Below the pieces are notes generated by a model. The model did not search any database. It was not told the origin of the DNA and saw nothing but the letters and a program-made list of their open reading frames with translations. Both the position numbers and the translations under genes were made by a program. This document shows positions 1-6,780 of a stretch of DNA of 12,615 bases, one piece after another (within the stretch, counting starts at the first letter, position 1; each line of letters begins with the position of its first letter). Source of the DNA: JAVBNC01 sp031551765. GTDB taxonomy: Bacteria > Desulfobacterota > Desulfovibrionia > Desulfovibrionales > Desulfovibrionaceae. The stretch is from assembly GCA_031551765.1 (NCBI GenBank), contig JAVBNC010000065.1, positions 1 to 12,615 of the forward strand. The letters are read 5' to 3'.

Positions 1-60
1 GAGTGCCGCCTTTCACTACACAGTACGCCCGCAACAACGAGAAACGCCCCCATACCCCCC

Positions 61-145
61 TGTCAAAGTTCTTTGGAAGGGGATAGGGGGTCCGGGGGAA
101 AGGGGAAACCTTTCTTCCAAGTAAGGTTTCCCCTTTCACCAGGGG
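61..145. repeat. GC-rich hairpin unit upstream of the first gene
   Basis: A perfect 15-bp inverted repeat is visible: GAAAGGGGAAACCTT at 98-112 and its reverse complement at 123-137, with a 10-nt loop. The loop contains CTTCCAAG, which can also pair with CTTTGGAAG at 71-79, so two alternative folds are possible. No T-run follows on the plus strand, so it does not look like a standard terminator for a gene upstream. Similar hairpins built from runs of G, AAACC and GGTTT are, as I recall, common between genes in Desulfovibrio, but only one copy lies in this window. Positions 1-60 show nothing I can name. Confidence 0.5.
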
Positions 146-187
146 GTCACGACACCGCAACCCTCGGCCGCCGGAGGCATTCTTCTT

Positions 188-1702
188 ATGCTCGAACTTG
201 TATCTTTTCTTTGCGGCGCGGCGGTTATGGTGCTGGAAATGGCCGGGGCGCGGCTGTTGGCGCCGTATTTGGGCACTTCCATCGTGGTCTGGACGGCGCT
301 GATCGGCGTGATTCTGGCCAGTTTGTCGCTGGGCTACTGGCTGGGCGGACGGGCCGGGGACCGGAACCCTTCCGCGCCGCGTCTGGCGGGCATTATTCTG
401 CTGGCTTCCGGCTTTGTGCTCACGGCGGGGTTTGTGCATGCAAAGCTGCTGGCGGGGCTGGCGTCCATGGGCTTCGGGCTGGAACTGGGCGCGGTGCTGG
501 CGGCGCTCTTGCTGTTCGCGGTGCCCAGCGTGCTGCTGGGCATGGTTTCGCCGTACATCATCCAGGTCAAACTGCTGACGTACAAGGACGCCGAGCGCAA
601 AAACCGCACCGGCTCGGTCATGGGGCGCTTTTTCGCGCTGTCCACCATCGGCTCCATTGTGGGCACCTTTTTGGGCGGCTACGTGCTTATTTCCTGGCTG
701 GGCACGCGAACCATTTTATACGCCGTGGCGGGCACCCTGGCCGTGGCCTCGCTGCTGGCGGCCCCGCACAAACGGCGCGTTCCGGCCGTCATTCTGCTGC
801 TGCACTGCCTGGGCTTCAGCATCTGGGCCAACGTGAGCGGCCGCAACCCGGCGGAAGGGCTGGAGCTGGACACCCGCTACAGCCACATCCGCGTCCAGGA
901 AGGACATTTATACGCGGGCCAGGGCCTGATGCGCTTTCTGAGCACGGACCCCGGTTCCGTGCAGTCCGGCATGTTCGTGGACCGGCCGCGGGAGCTGGCG
1001 CTGGAATACACCAAACACTACGCGCTGGGCTGGCATATCCGGCCGGACGCCAAGCGCTTTCTGATGCTGGGGGGCGGGGGCTATTCCGTGCCCAAGTATC
1101 TCTTGGCCGCGAAGCCGGAAGCGACCATTGACGTGGTGGAAATAGACCCCGGCATTACGGCGGCCGCGCGCAAATATTTCGCCGTGCCGGACGACGCGCG
1201 CATGCGGGTGTACGACGAGGACGCCCGGGTGTTTCTGAACCGCGCCGCCGCCGCGCCCGAGCCCAAGGCCTACGGCATCATCATGGGCGACACCTTCACC
1301 TCCAGCTACAACATCCCCTTCCATCTGGGCACTGTGGAGGCCGCCCGCCGCATCCACAAGCTGCTGGACGCGGACGGGGTGTTCGTGTGCAACATCATTT
1401 CCGCCGTCACCGGGGAGCAGGGGCAGATTTTCCGCGCCATCCGCGCCTCCTTCGCCCAGGTCTTTCCCCGCACCCACGTCTTTCCCGTGAACCGGCCCAA
1501 GGACGGGGACGACGTCCAGAACATCATGCTGGTGGCCATGAAAACGCCCCGCCCCATCCCCCTTTCCTGGGACCCCGCCATGCGCGCCATGCTGGACAAG
1601 GAATGGACCCGCCCCATCCCCAACGACACCGCCCCCCTCACCGACGACTACGCGCCCGTGGAACGCTACGCCATGGCCATTTTGCGCGCCAGAGGGCGGT
1701 AA
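188..1702 (+). CDS. Membrane-fused spermidine-synthase-like protein
   Basis: A 504-residue protein of the 'fused MFS/spermidine synthase' type. The first ~215 residues are very hydrophobic, with about seven probable membrane segments (roughly 3-25, 32-52, 67-90, 97-125, 148-170, 173-192, 197-213). The second half is a cytoplasmic Rossmann domain like spermidine synthases and methyltransferases: a glycine motif LGGGGY at 294-299, a VVEID acidic strand end at 316-320, and DEDARVFL at 343-350. The usual aminopropyltransferase catalytic Asp motif is replaced by MGDTFTSSYNIPFHL (366-380), which I recall as typical of this fused family. The C-terminal PLTDDYAPVE (483-492) also fits. The family's substrate is not firmly known, so polyamine synthesis should not be assumed. 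The ATG at 188 follows GGAGG (173-177) by 10 nt. The gene stands alone and converges on the serine acetyltransferase gene with a 34-nt gap. Confidence 0.85.
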   Translation: MLELVSFLCGAAVMVLEMAGARLLAPYLGTSIVVWTALIGVILASLSLGYWLGGRAGDRNPSAPRLAGIILLASGFVLTAGFVHAKLLAGLASMGFGLELGAVLAALLLFAVPSVLLGMVSPYIIQVKLLTYKDAERKNRTGSVMGRFFALSTIGSIVGTFLGGYVLISWLGTRTILYAVAGTLAVASLLAAPHKRRVPAVILLLHCLGFSIWANVSGRNPAEGLELDTRYSHIRVQEGHLYAGQGLMRFLSTDPGSVQSGMFVDRPRELALEYTKHYALGWHIRPDAKRFLMLGGGGYSVPKYLLAAKPEATIDVVEIDPGITAAARKYFAVPDDARMRVYDEDARVFLNRAAAAPEPKAYGIIMGDTFTSSYNIPFHLGTVEAARRIHKLLDADGVFVCNIISAVTGEQGQIFRAIRASFAQVFPRTHVFPVNRPKDGDDVQNIMLVAMKTPRPIPLSWDPAMRAMLDKEWTRPIPNDTAPLTDDYAPVERYAMAILRARGR

Positions 1703-1708
1703 TCTGAT

Positions 1709-1722
1709 TTGTCGAAGCCAAT
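1709..1722. repeat. Solitary 14-nt match to the element terminus
   Basis: TTGTCGAAGCCAAT here is identical to 6514-6527, inside the left terminal inverted repeat of the 250-bp element at 6510-6759. It lies in the 34-nt gap between two convergent genes, 6 nt after the first gene's stop. The interior of the element is not present. It could be a deletion remnant or solo end, or a chance match. Confidence 0.45.
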
Positions 1723-1736
1723 GGACGGCATGCCAT

Positions 1737-2693
1737 CTATTTCTTCCCGCGCAACTCTCCGTTGCTGACGGCTTTTACGCCGCTGGACTGTACCAGGCGG
1801 GAACCGGGGGGCACGTCGTGGGTTACCCAGGTGTTGCCGCCTATGACGCTGCCCGCGCCCACGGTGATGCGGCCCAGAATGGTGGCCCCGGCGTAGACCG
1901 TGACGTTGTCTTCCAGAATGGGGTGACGGGGTATGCCTTTGGTCAGGGTGCCGTCCGCCTCTTTGGGAAAGGAGAGCGCGCCGAGGGTCACGCCTTGGTA
2001 GAGGCGGCAGCCTTTGCCGATAATGCAGGTTTCCCCGATGACGACGCCGGTGCCGTGGTCGATGAAAAAGTCCTCGCCGATGGCCGCGCCGGGGTGGATG
2101 TCGATACCGGTCTGGGAATGGGCCATTTCCGTGAGGATACGCGGGATGAGCGGCACGCTCAGCTTGTACAGCTCGTGCGCTACACGCTGGTTGGTCATGA
2201 CCGCGATGGAGGGGTAGCAGAAAATGGTCTCGCCCGGCGTTTTGGCGGCGGGGTCCCCTTCAAAGGCGGCTTTGACGTCGCTGACCAGCAGTGCCCGGAT
2301 GCGGGGGATGGCGCGCATAAAGCCCATGGCCATGCCCCGGCTGGCGCTTTCGCACTGGTTGCAGTCCGTGGCGAAATCCGCGCAGGTGAAACAGCCGCCG
2401 CGCCGGATCTGCTCCGCCAGGATGCGGTAGATGGAATCCAGGTTGGCGGTCATGTGGTAGCGCATGGATTCCACTTCCACCCTGGCCGGGCCGTAGTAGC
2501 CGGGGAACAGCACGGTGCGCAGCCGGGAAAGCAGCTCGCGCAGGTCGTCCAGCGAAGGCATGGGGGAGTCATGCAAGGGCTTGTGCAGCACGGCTTCGCA
2601 GGAAGAGGGGTCGCAGAGCTTTTCGGCTATGCTTTCCAGTTCCGGCATGCGGGTGCGCACCAGGGGGGTGAGGGTATCGCGGCAGGTCTTCAT
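1737..2693 (-). CDS. cysE: Serine O-acetyltransferase (EpsC/CysE type)
   Basis: A 318-residue acyltransferase that makes O-acetylserine from serine and acetyl-CoA, the first committed step to cysteine. The C-terminal part (about 196-300) is a left-handed beta-helix of hexapeptide repeats. DIHPGA (198-203), DHGTG with the probable catalytic His213, and RHP (256-258) match the active-site motifs of the family. The N-terminal helical domain (about 1-190) is the long EpsC form. It contains an unusual CX2CX6CX2C set at Cys101, 104, 111 and 114. The start is the ATG at 2693, preceded by AAGAGG (2701-2706) with 7-nt spacing. An in-frame extension to 2789 is rejected because it reads through a hairpin repeat. 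The leader holds that repeat (2708-2821). A TATATA at about 2852-2857 (minus strand TATATAGTG) could be a -10 box, but no good -35 box is visible. Confidence 0.93.
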   Translation of the reverse strand: MKTCRDTLTPLVRTRMPELESIAEKLCDPSSCEAVLHKPLHDSPMPSLDDLRELLSRLRTVLFPGYYGPARVEVESMRYHMTANLDSIYRILAEQIRRGGCFTCADFATDCNQCESASRGMAMGFMRAIPRIRALLVSDVKAAFEGDPAAKTPGETIFCYPSIAVMTNQRVAHELYKLSVPLIPRILTEMAHSQTGIDIHPGAAIGEDFFIDHGTGVVIGETCIIGKGCRLYQGVTLGALSFPKEADGTLTKGIPRHPILEDNVTVYAGATILGRITVGAGSVIGGNTWVTHDVPPGSRLVQSSGVKAVSNGELRGKK

Positions 2694-2707
2694 GGCGTGT
2701 CCTCTTG

Positions 2708-2821
2708 GAGCAGTTTCGCTTTGAGACGCTTGCTCAACGGCGGTCACAAGCCCGCCTGCAAGCATCTCGCGGCAAGGATTTGGAGACAAATCCTTGCGGG
2801 CATTTCAAGCGTGAAATGCCC
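2708..2821. repeat. Multi-hairpin repeat, copy A, in the serine acetyltransferase leader
   Basis: Begins GAGCAGTTTCGCT and aligns with 5593-5725 (copy B), with strong similarity over the first ~70 nt and again at the last ~20 nt. It contains two perfect hairpins: GCAAGGATTTG (2772-2782) with CAAATCCTTGC (2787-2797) around a GAGA loop, and GGGCATTTCA (2798-2807) with TGAAATGCCC (2812-2821) around AGCG. An upstream GGCGG/CCGCC pair lies at 2739-2756. It abuts the ribosome binding site of the downstream minus-strand gene and is probably transcribed as part of its leader. Confidence 0.6.
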
Positions 2822-2883
2822 CGGCCCCGTGTCGCACGGGCGCCGGGGCCACTATATACGTTTTCGGGAAATACGAAAGACGG

Positions 2884-2952
2884 CGCCGTTCCCCGCCCCA
2901 ATCCGGCGCGTGCGGGCGTGGGTCGGGGAACGGCGGTCCGGCGGAGCGCCGG
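2884..2952 (-). terminator. Two GC hairpins after MCP1, weak terminator candidate
   Basis: Eight nt past the MCP1 stop codon is a 6-bp perfect hairpin, CCGGCG/CGCCGG with a GAG loop (2938-2952). It is followed by a 12-bp perfect inverted repeat, CGCCGTTCCCCG (2884-2895) with CGGGGAACGGCG (2924-2935), around a 28-nt loop. On the minus strand only a loose T-rich stretch follows (CTTTCGTATTT), so termination here is plausible but not canonical. Confidence 0.35.
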
Positions 2953-2959
2953 CGAAAGG

Positions 2960-5272
2960 CTACTTCACGGCGGCGCGCAGGTCGCGGGAAAGGACGGCCA
3001 ACTGGCTGGCCGTGGCGGCGGATTCCGTGGTCTGGCGGACCGTATCCCCGGCTAGGCGGGAAACTTCGTCCACGCTGTCCGCTATGTGCTTGCTCACGGC
3101 GGACTGCTCTTCCGCCGCGGCGGCAATGGAAGCCACCTGGCCCGAGGTTTCGCTGACCAGATGCACGATCTGCCCCAGGGCCTCGTGGGAGTCTTCCGAA
3201 AGACGCGTGGCTTTTTCCACGGCCACGGACACGCTTTCCATGCCCGCCAGGTTGGCCGTGGCGCTCTGCTGTATGGTGGTGATGGCGCTGCGCACTTCCT
3301 GCGTGGCGCCCATGGTTTTTTCCGCGAGTTTCCTCACCTCGTCCGCCACCACGGCGAAACCGCGCCCGGCGTCCCCGGCGCGGGCGGCTTCAATGGCGGC
3401 GTTGAGCGCCAGCAGGTTGGTCTGGTCCGCGATATCGGAAATCACGTTCATGATCCGGCCTATACCTTCCGCCTGCTCGCCCAGCGTGCTGAGGTTCCTG
3501 TGCAGCTCTTCCGCCAGGGCGCGCACGGAATTGATGGCCTGCAGCGCTTCGCGCACGACCTTTTCACCCCCGGCGGCCTTTTCCTGGCCGGAACCGGCCT
3601 GGGAAGAAGCCACGGAAGCGCTGCGCGCTATATCCATGACTGTTTCGTTCATTTGCTGGATGGCGTGCAGGGTTTCGGCCATCAGGCCGTTCTGGCGTTC
3701 CGCCGCGTTCTGCACCCCGGCCGTCTGGGCCTGTATGGATTCGGCGGAGGCGTTGACCCGGCCGGCTATGTCGATAACCTTGCCGTTCACCTCGGCCATG
3801 TGCTCCATCTGCTTTTGGATGGCCCGTTCCTTCTCCACAATGTCCGTCACGTCGGAAGCCACCTGCAGAAAGCCCGCGTCATCGCCCCGGCAGTCTTTGA
3901 TCACGTCGCACAGGCCCCGTATCTGGCGCACCGAGCCGCCTATGGTCAGAGAAAAAATGTCTGAAACCACGCGGGAGCGCGTGTGCATGACCTTGCGCAG
4001 GGCGCAGCGTTCCGAACCATAGTAGTCGGTCTTGAAAATATCGTTGATGTGGCGGCCGACAAGCAGCGAGGGTTCGGAAACCCCGGCCACCTCGCACAGC
4101 CGCGAGTTGGCGAGCAGAAGCTTGTACTGGTCGTCCACCGCGAACACCGGGTCGGGAATGGCGTTGACCAGATTCTTGAACCCCTCGATATTACAGAGCA
4201 TGTTATCAACTTTGCCCATGAGGTTGTTCACTTCGCTGGACAGATACGCCACTTCGTCGCCCTTGCTGGTGTCCAGACGGAAGGAAAGCTCGGCTTTGTC
4301 CTGCACTATATCGCGGATAACGCCCGTCACTTTTGCCAGGGGCTTGGTGATCAGGTAGCGCGAGACCACGATGCCGACCAGGCCCATGACCACGGCCATG
4401 ATGCCGCCCACCCAGAGAATGCCGGCCATGACGCTGGAAAGCGCCGCTTCCTGCCGCGCCATGGGCGCGCCCAGAAACAGCATGCCCGCCACCTTCCCTT
4501 CCGCGTCCTTCAGGGGCTTGTAGACCGCGCCGTAGGACTGCCCGCCTATGCGCATGTCGCTGGTCTCGAAATCGCGGCTCTTGCCCAGCACGGCCTCAAG
4601 CACGGCCTTGTTGTCCATTTTGGTGCCGGTCATGCGTTTGCCGCCGGTATCCATAAGAGAGGTGGCGATACGGGTGTCGCCCCGGAAAATGGTCACTTCC
4701 GTGCCCAGTTCCTTTTTCAGCGCGTCCGTGAGTTCCGACTGGTCCAGCCGCACCCCGGTGGTCAGCACGCCCACGATTTTACCTTCGTGGTACACGGGCG
4801 CGCCCCCGCGCACGGAAAACGCCACTTCCGTGCCGCCTTCCACGCCTATGGTCATTTTCCGGCCTTCCAGCGAACGCCGCACGTTGGTCTGCCGCGCCAC
4901 GGAATCCCCCTTGGCGGGGGAGTGGCTGCGCGCGATAACCTTGCCCGCGGTGTCGGAAATGGTGACGAAATCAACAAAGCTGTGCTCGTCCATGTCCGCG
5001 GCTATGCGCGCCACCGTGGCCGCGTCGCCGGAAGCCAGGGCGCCGGCCAGGTCGGCGCGGCGCACGCTCTGCCAAAGCACGCTTTCTATACCGTCATGAA
5101 ATGACTTGATCCTGTTTTCAAAGCTGAGGCCGCTGCCATGCAGAACCTGCCGTCTTTGCTCAAAAAATACGTCCGAAAGCGTCTTGTTCACTGTGTATAA
5201 AAGAGGCACAACAACCATAATAATGCTGAAGACCAACATAATAGCTGATTTTGCAAAAATACTTAGCCGCAT
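2960..5272 (-). CDS. Methyl-accepting chemotaxis protein, Cache/HAMP/PAS (MCP1)
   Basis: A 770-residue transmembrane chemoreceptor that would relay ligand binding to CheA/CheW. In order: TM1 about 8-28; a periplasmic domain about 29-280 that resembles a double Cache fold (for example DFVTISDTAGKVIARS near 101-116 and a second lobe near 190-270); TM2 about 281-305; HAMP about 305-360; PAS about 362-480 with Cys423, 455 and 461; then the long coiled-coil signalling domain to the C-terminus. The CheA/CheW-contacting tip is intact (DIADQTNLLALNAAIEAARAGDAGRGFAVVADEVRKLAEK region, residues 613-652). No CheR-docking pentapeptide such as NWETF is visible at the end. The ATG at 5272 follows GGGG with 7-nt spacing; ATG codons further upstream (for example 5287) lack any ribosome binding site. 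The ligand cannot be told from sequence. Confidence 0.93.
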   Translation of the reverse strand: MRLSIFAKSAIMLVFSIIMVVVPLLYTVNKTLSDVFFEQRRQVLHGSGLSFENRIKSFHDGIESVLWQSVRRADLAGALASGDAATVARIAADMDEHSFVDFVTISDTAGKVIARSHSPAKGDSVARQTNVRRSLEGRKMTIGVEGGTEVAFSVRGGAPVYHEGKIVGVLTTGVRLDQSELTDALKKELGTEVTIFRGDTRIATSLMDTGGKRMTGTKMDNKAVLEAVLGKSRDFETSDMRIGGQSYGAVYKPLKDAEGKVAGMLFLGAPMARQEAALSSVMAGILWVGGIMAVVMGLVGIVVSRYLITKPLAKVTGVIRDIVQDKAELSFRLDTSKGDEVAYLSSEVNNLMGKVDNMLCNIEGFKNLVNAIPDPVFAVDDQYKLLLANSRLCEVAGVSEPSLLVGRHINDIFKTDYYGSERCALRKVMHTRSRVVSDIFSLTIGGSVRQIRGLCDVIKDCRGDDAGFLQVASDVTDIVEKERAIQKQMEHMAEVNGKVIDIAGRVNASAESIQAQTAGVQNAAERQNGLMAETLHAIQQMNETVMDIARSASVASSQAGSGQEKAAGGEKVVREALQAINSVRALAEELHRNLSTLGEQAEGIGRIMNVISDIADQTNLLALNAAIEAARAGDAGRGFAVVADEVRKLAEKTMGATQEVRSAITTIQQSATANLAGMESVSVAVEKATRLSEDSHEALGQIVHLVSETSGQVASIAAAAEEQSAVSKHIADSVDEVSRLAGDTVRQTTESAATASQLAVLSRDLRAAVK

Positions 5273-5435
5273 ATTTACGCCCCACATAAAGTAAAATATG
5301 ATGTTACATGGCAAATAAACACAATTTTTGCCCAAAAAAATTTGCAAGCTATTTTATTTGTACCTCACGACAACTCGATACATACAATTTTCGGAGCGTA
5401 TTCTGCCACATAGACTGTAAATTTTCGGAACAGAC

Positions 5436-5462
5436 GCTATACCGGATGCAGATACTTGTCAA
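5436..5462 (-). promoter_or_regulatory. Candidate sigma-70-type promoter for MCP1
   Basis: On the minus strand a perfect TTGACA (5457-5462) is followed after 15 nt by TATAGC (5436-5441). The -35 box is perfect but the spacing is shorter than the usual 17 nt, so this is only a candidate. I saw no good sigma-28 or sigma-54 pattern closer to the gene. Confidence 0.35.
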
Positions 5463-5466
5463 TTTG

Positions 5467-5527
5467 TCCGTAACAACGATGAGGCCATGCGCGCACTCAG
5501 CGCGTATGGCCTCTGATCGGTAACGGC
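5467..5527. repeat. Long imperfect palindrome
   Basis: GAGGCCAT (5481-5488) pairs with ATGGCCTC (5506-5513), then a G-T pair and CGCGC/GCGCG around an ACTCA loop, giving a 14-bp stem. Flanks CCGTAAC and GTAACGG extend partial symmetry to 5467-5527. There is no T-run on either side. It lies downstream of xth and upstream of MCP1 (both minus strand), so it could act on xth mRNA or at the MCP1 promoter. Confidence 0.5.
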
Positions 5528-5592
5528 CCGGGAAGCCGGCTTTGTGAAGGCGCGCCTATTTCGAGGCTTCGCGCCCAGTTGGAGCGGACCTA

Positions 5593-5725
5593 GAGCAATT
5601 TCGCTATCAGATTGTCGCTTAACGGCGGGCAAAGCCCGCCTACACCAATCCCGCGGGCCTTATTCCGCTTTGCTTCACAAGGCCAGAGCCTTTTGTCATC
5701 GAAAAAATTTCAAGGATAAAATGCG
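5593..5725. repeat. Multi-hairpin repeat, copy B, after xth
   Basis: Begins GAGCAATTTCGCT and shares the opening ~70 nt with copy A at 2708-2821, including an AACGGCGG block and AGCCCGCCT. It ends with ATTTCAAG..T.AAATGC, the degraded counterpart of copy A's last hairpin. It has its own hairpin, GGCGGGC/GCCCGCC with an AAA loop (5624-5640), and a GGCCTT/AAGGCC pair with a long loop (about 5656-5684). It ends directly against the xth stop codon. The middle differs from copy A. Confidence 0.55.
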
Positions 5726-6490
5726 TTATATGTCCAGTTCCAGCCCGACGGGGCAGTGGTCGGAACCGTAGACGTCCGTTTCGATCCAGGCGTCGCGCAC
5801 GGCGCTTTTAAGTTCCTCGGACACGAAAAAGTAGTCGATTCTCCACCCCACGTTGCGTTCCCTGGCCCGCATGCGGTAGGACCACCACGAATACCACTCC
5901 GGCTCGTCCCCGCGCACCAGGCGGAAGGTGTCCACGTAGCCGTGGGCGGTAAATGTATCCATCCAGGCCCGCTCTATGGGCAGAAAGCCGGACACGGTCT
6001 CGTTTTCTTTAGGCCGGGCCAGGTCAATGGGATGGTGCGCGGTGTTGAAGTCGCCGCAGACCACGATGGGCTTGTGCTTGCGCAATTCCTGCGCGTGGCG
6101 CAGAAAGGCGTCGTAAAAGCCCAGCTTGTAGGCCAGGCGCTCGTCCCCGTTCTGGCCGTTGGGAAAGTAGACGTTGAAGTAGTGGAAGGCCTCGAATTCC
6201 ATATGGATGAGGCGTCCCTCGCCCCGCCAGGCCTCTTCCGGCAGGTCCAGGTTCACGGCCAGAGGTTTGACGCGCGAAAACACCGCCACCCCGGAATAGC
6301 CCTTGCGCTGCGCGGAAAACCACTGGCTGTGGCGGCCCTGCGGGCAACGGTGCTCTTCCGGGATCTGGCTTTCCTCAGCCTTGGTTTCCTGCAGGCCCAC
6401 AATGTCGCCGCCGCGTTCCGCGAACCAGTTCCAGTCCGCTTTGCCGCAAATGGCCCGAAACCCGTTGACGTTCCATGACTGTAGTTTCAT
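5726..6490 (-). CDS. xth: Exodeoxyribonuclease III
   Basis: A 254-residue member of the exonuclease III/AP endonuclease family, which cuts DNA 5' of abasic sites and removes 3' blocking groups in base excision repair. All catalytic landmarks are present: WNVNG at the N-terminus (Asn7, Asn9), metal ligand Glu35 in LQETK, Tyr108 in NVYFPNG, GDFN with Asp147 and Asn149, Asp219 in RIDYFF, and Asp244-His245 in SDHCPV. The length is normal. The ATG at 6490 begins the conserved MKLQSWNVNG. The longer in-frame reading to 6676 runs into the adjacent repeat element and is not protein-like. No clear Shine-Dalgarno precedes this ATG, and the element end lies only 19 nt upstream, so the native leader may have been replaced. 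It is a single gene, divergent from murJ. Confidence 0.95.
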   Translation of the reverse strand: MKLQSWNVNGFRAICGKADWNWFAERGGDIVGLQETKAEESQIPEEHRCPQGRHSQWFSAQRKGYSGVAVFSRVKPLAVNLDLPEEAWRGEGRLIHMEFEAFHYFNVYFPNGQNGDERLAYKLGFYDAFLRHAQELRKHKPIVVCGDFNTAHHPIDLARPKENETVSGFLPIERAWMDTFTAHGYVDTFRLVRGDEPEWYSWWSYRMRARERNVGWRIDYFFVSEELKSAVRDAWIETDVYGSDHCPVGLELDI

Positions 6491-6509
6491 AACGCGGGAA
6501 ATAGCATGG

Positions 6510-6759
6510 ATAGTTGTCGAAGCCAATAAAGATACAGAGCAGGGCTCCGCCCTGCACCCGCCAGGAGGGTGCCTCCCCTGGACCCCGCGACAGGGGTATG
6601 GCTTCGCGCGCGCCGGACATGTAAGTGAATGCGGACCCAGAGAGGGTTTTGAATAAGCTGACCCGTCGTCAACCACCCTGAAAGGGGTCCAGGGGCGCTA
6701 GCCCTTGGCGGGTGCAGGGCGGAGCCCTGCTTTCATTCTTGATTGGCTTCGACAACTAT
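6510..6759. repeat. 250-bp structured element with terminal inverted repeats (copy 1)
   Basis: Perfect 18-bp terminal inverted repeats ATAGTTGTCGAAGCCAAT (6510-6527) and its complement (6742-6759). After an 11-nt spacer on each side comes a perfect 25-bp inverted repeat (6539-6563 with 6706-6730), then a 12-bp one, CCCCTGGACCCC (6575-6586) with GGGGTCCAGGGG (6684-6695). Each arm also folds locally: 6539-6555, 6561-6581, 6689-6708 and 6714-6730. The ~97-nt core carries no convincing gene. TA lies inside both ends, as a TA target duplication would, but this is not proven. No transposase is encoded, so a MITE-like non-autonomous element is one reading; a large REP/BIME-like unit is another. It occupies 250 of the 290 nt between the start codons of xth and murJ. 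A second copy begins at 12388. Confidence 0.85.
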
Positions 6760-6780
6760 TTCTTTCTAAGGGACGATATA

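Larger units (their letters stand above)
5273..5592. other. Intergenic region upstream of MCP1
   Basis: The part next to MCP1 (5273-5470) is markedly AT-rich compared with the genes. It holds a promoter candidate (5436-5462) and then a long imperfect palindrome (5467-5527). The rest (5528-5592) has a GGCGCGCC palindrome and short GAAGCC/GGCTTC complements but no gene. A 71-codon reading frame on the plus strand (5308-5523) has no ribosome binding site and no recognisable content. Confidence 0.6.

Noticed and set aside
1818..4022. A 734-codon open frame on the plus strand across the serine acetyltransferase and MCP1 genes.
   Set aside because: It is antisense to two clearly recognised proteins, has low-complexity composition typical of GC-rich shadow frames, and matches no family I know.
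5308..5523. A 71-codon plus-strand frame upstream of MCP1.
   Set aside because: No ribosome binding site, overlaps the promoter region and the palindrome, and no recognisable sequence.
6375..6676. Short minus-strand frames and an N-terminal extension of xth across the repeat, with peptides such as AREAIPLSRGPG that recur in copy 2.
   Set aside because: The similarity comes from the DNA repeat itself; the frames have no ribosome binding site and diverge outside the repeat blocks.
6510..6759. Integron attC site.
   Set aside because: The ends GTTGTCG/CGACAAC do not fit the GTTRRRY/RYYYAAC core, and there is no cassette array or integrase.
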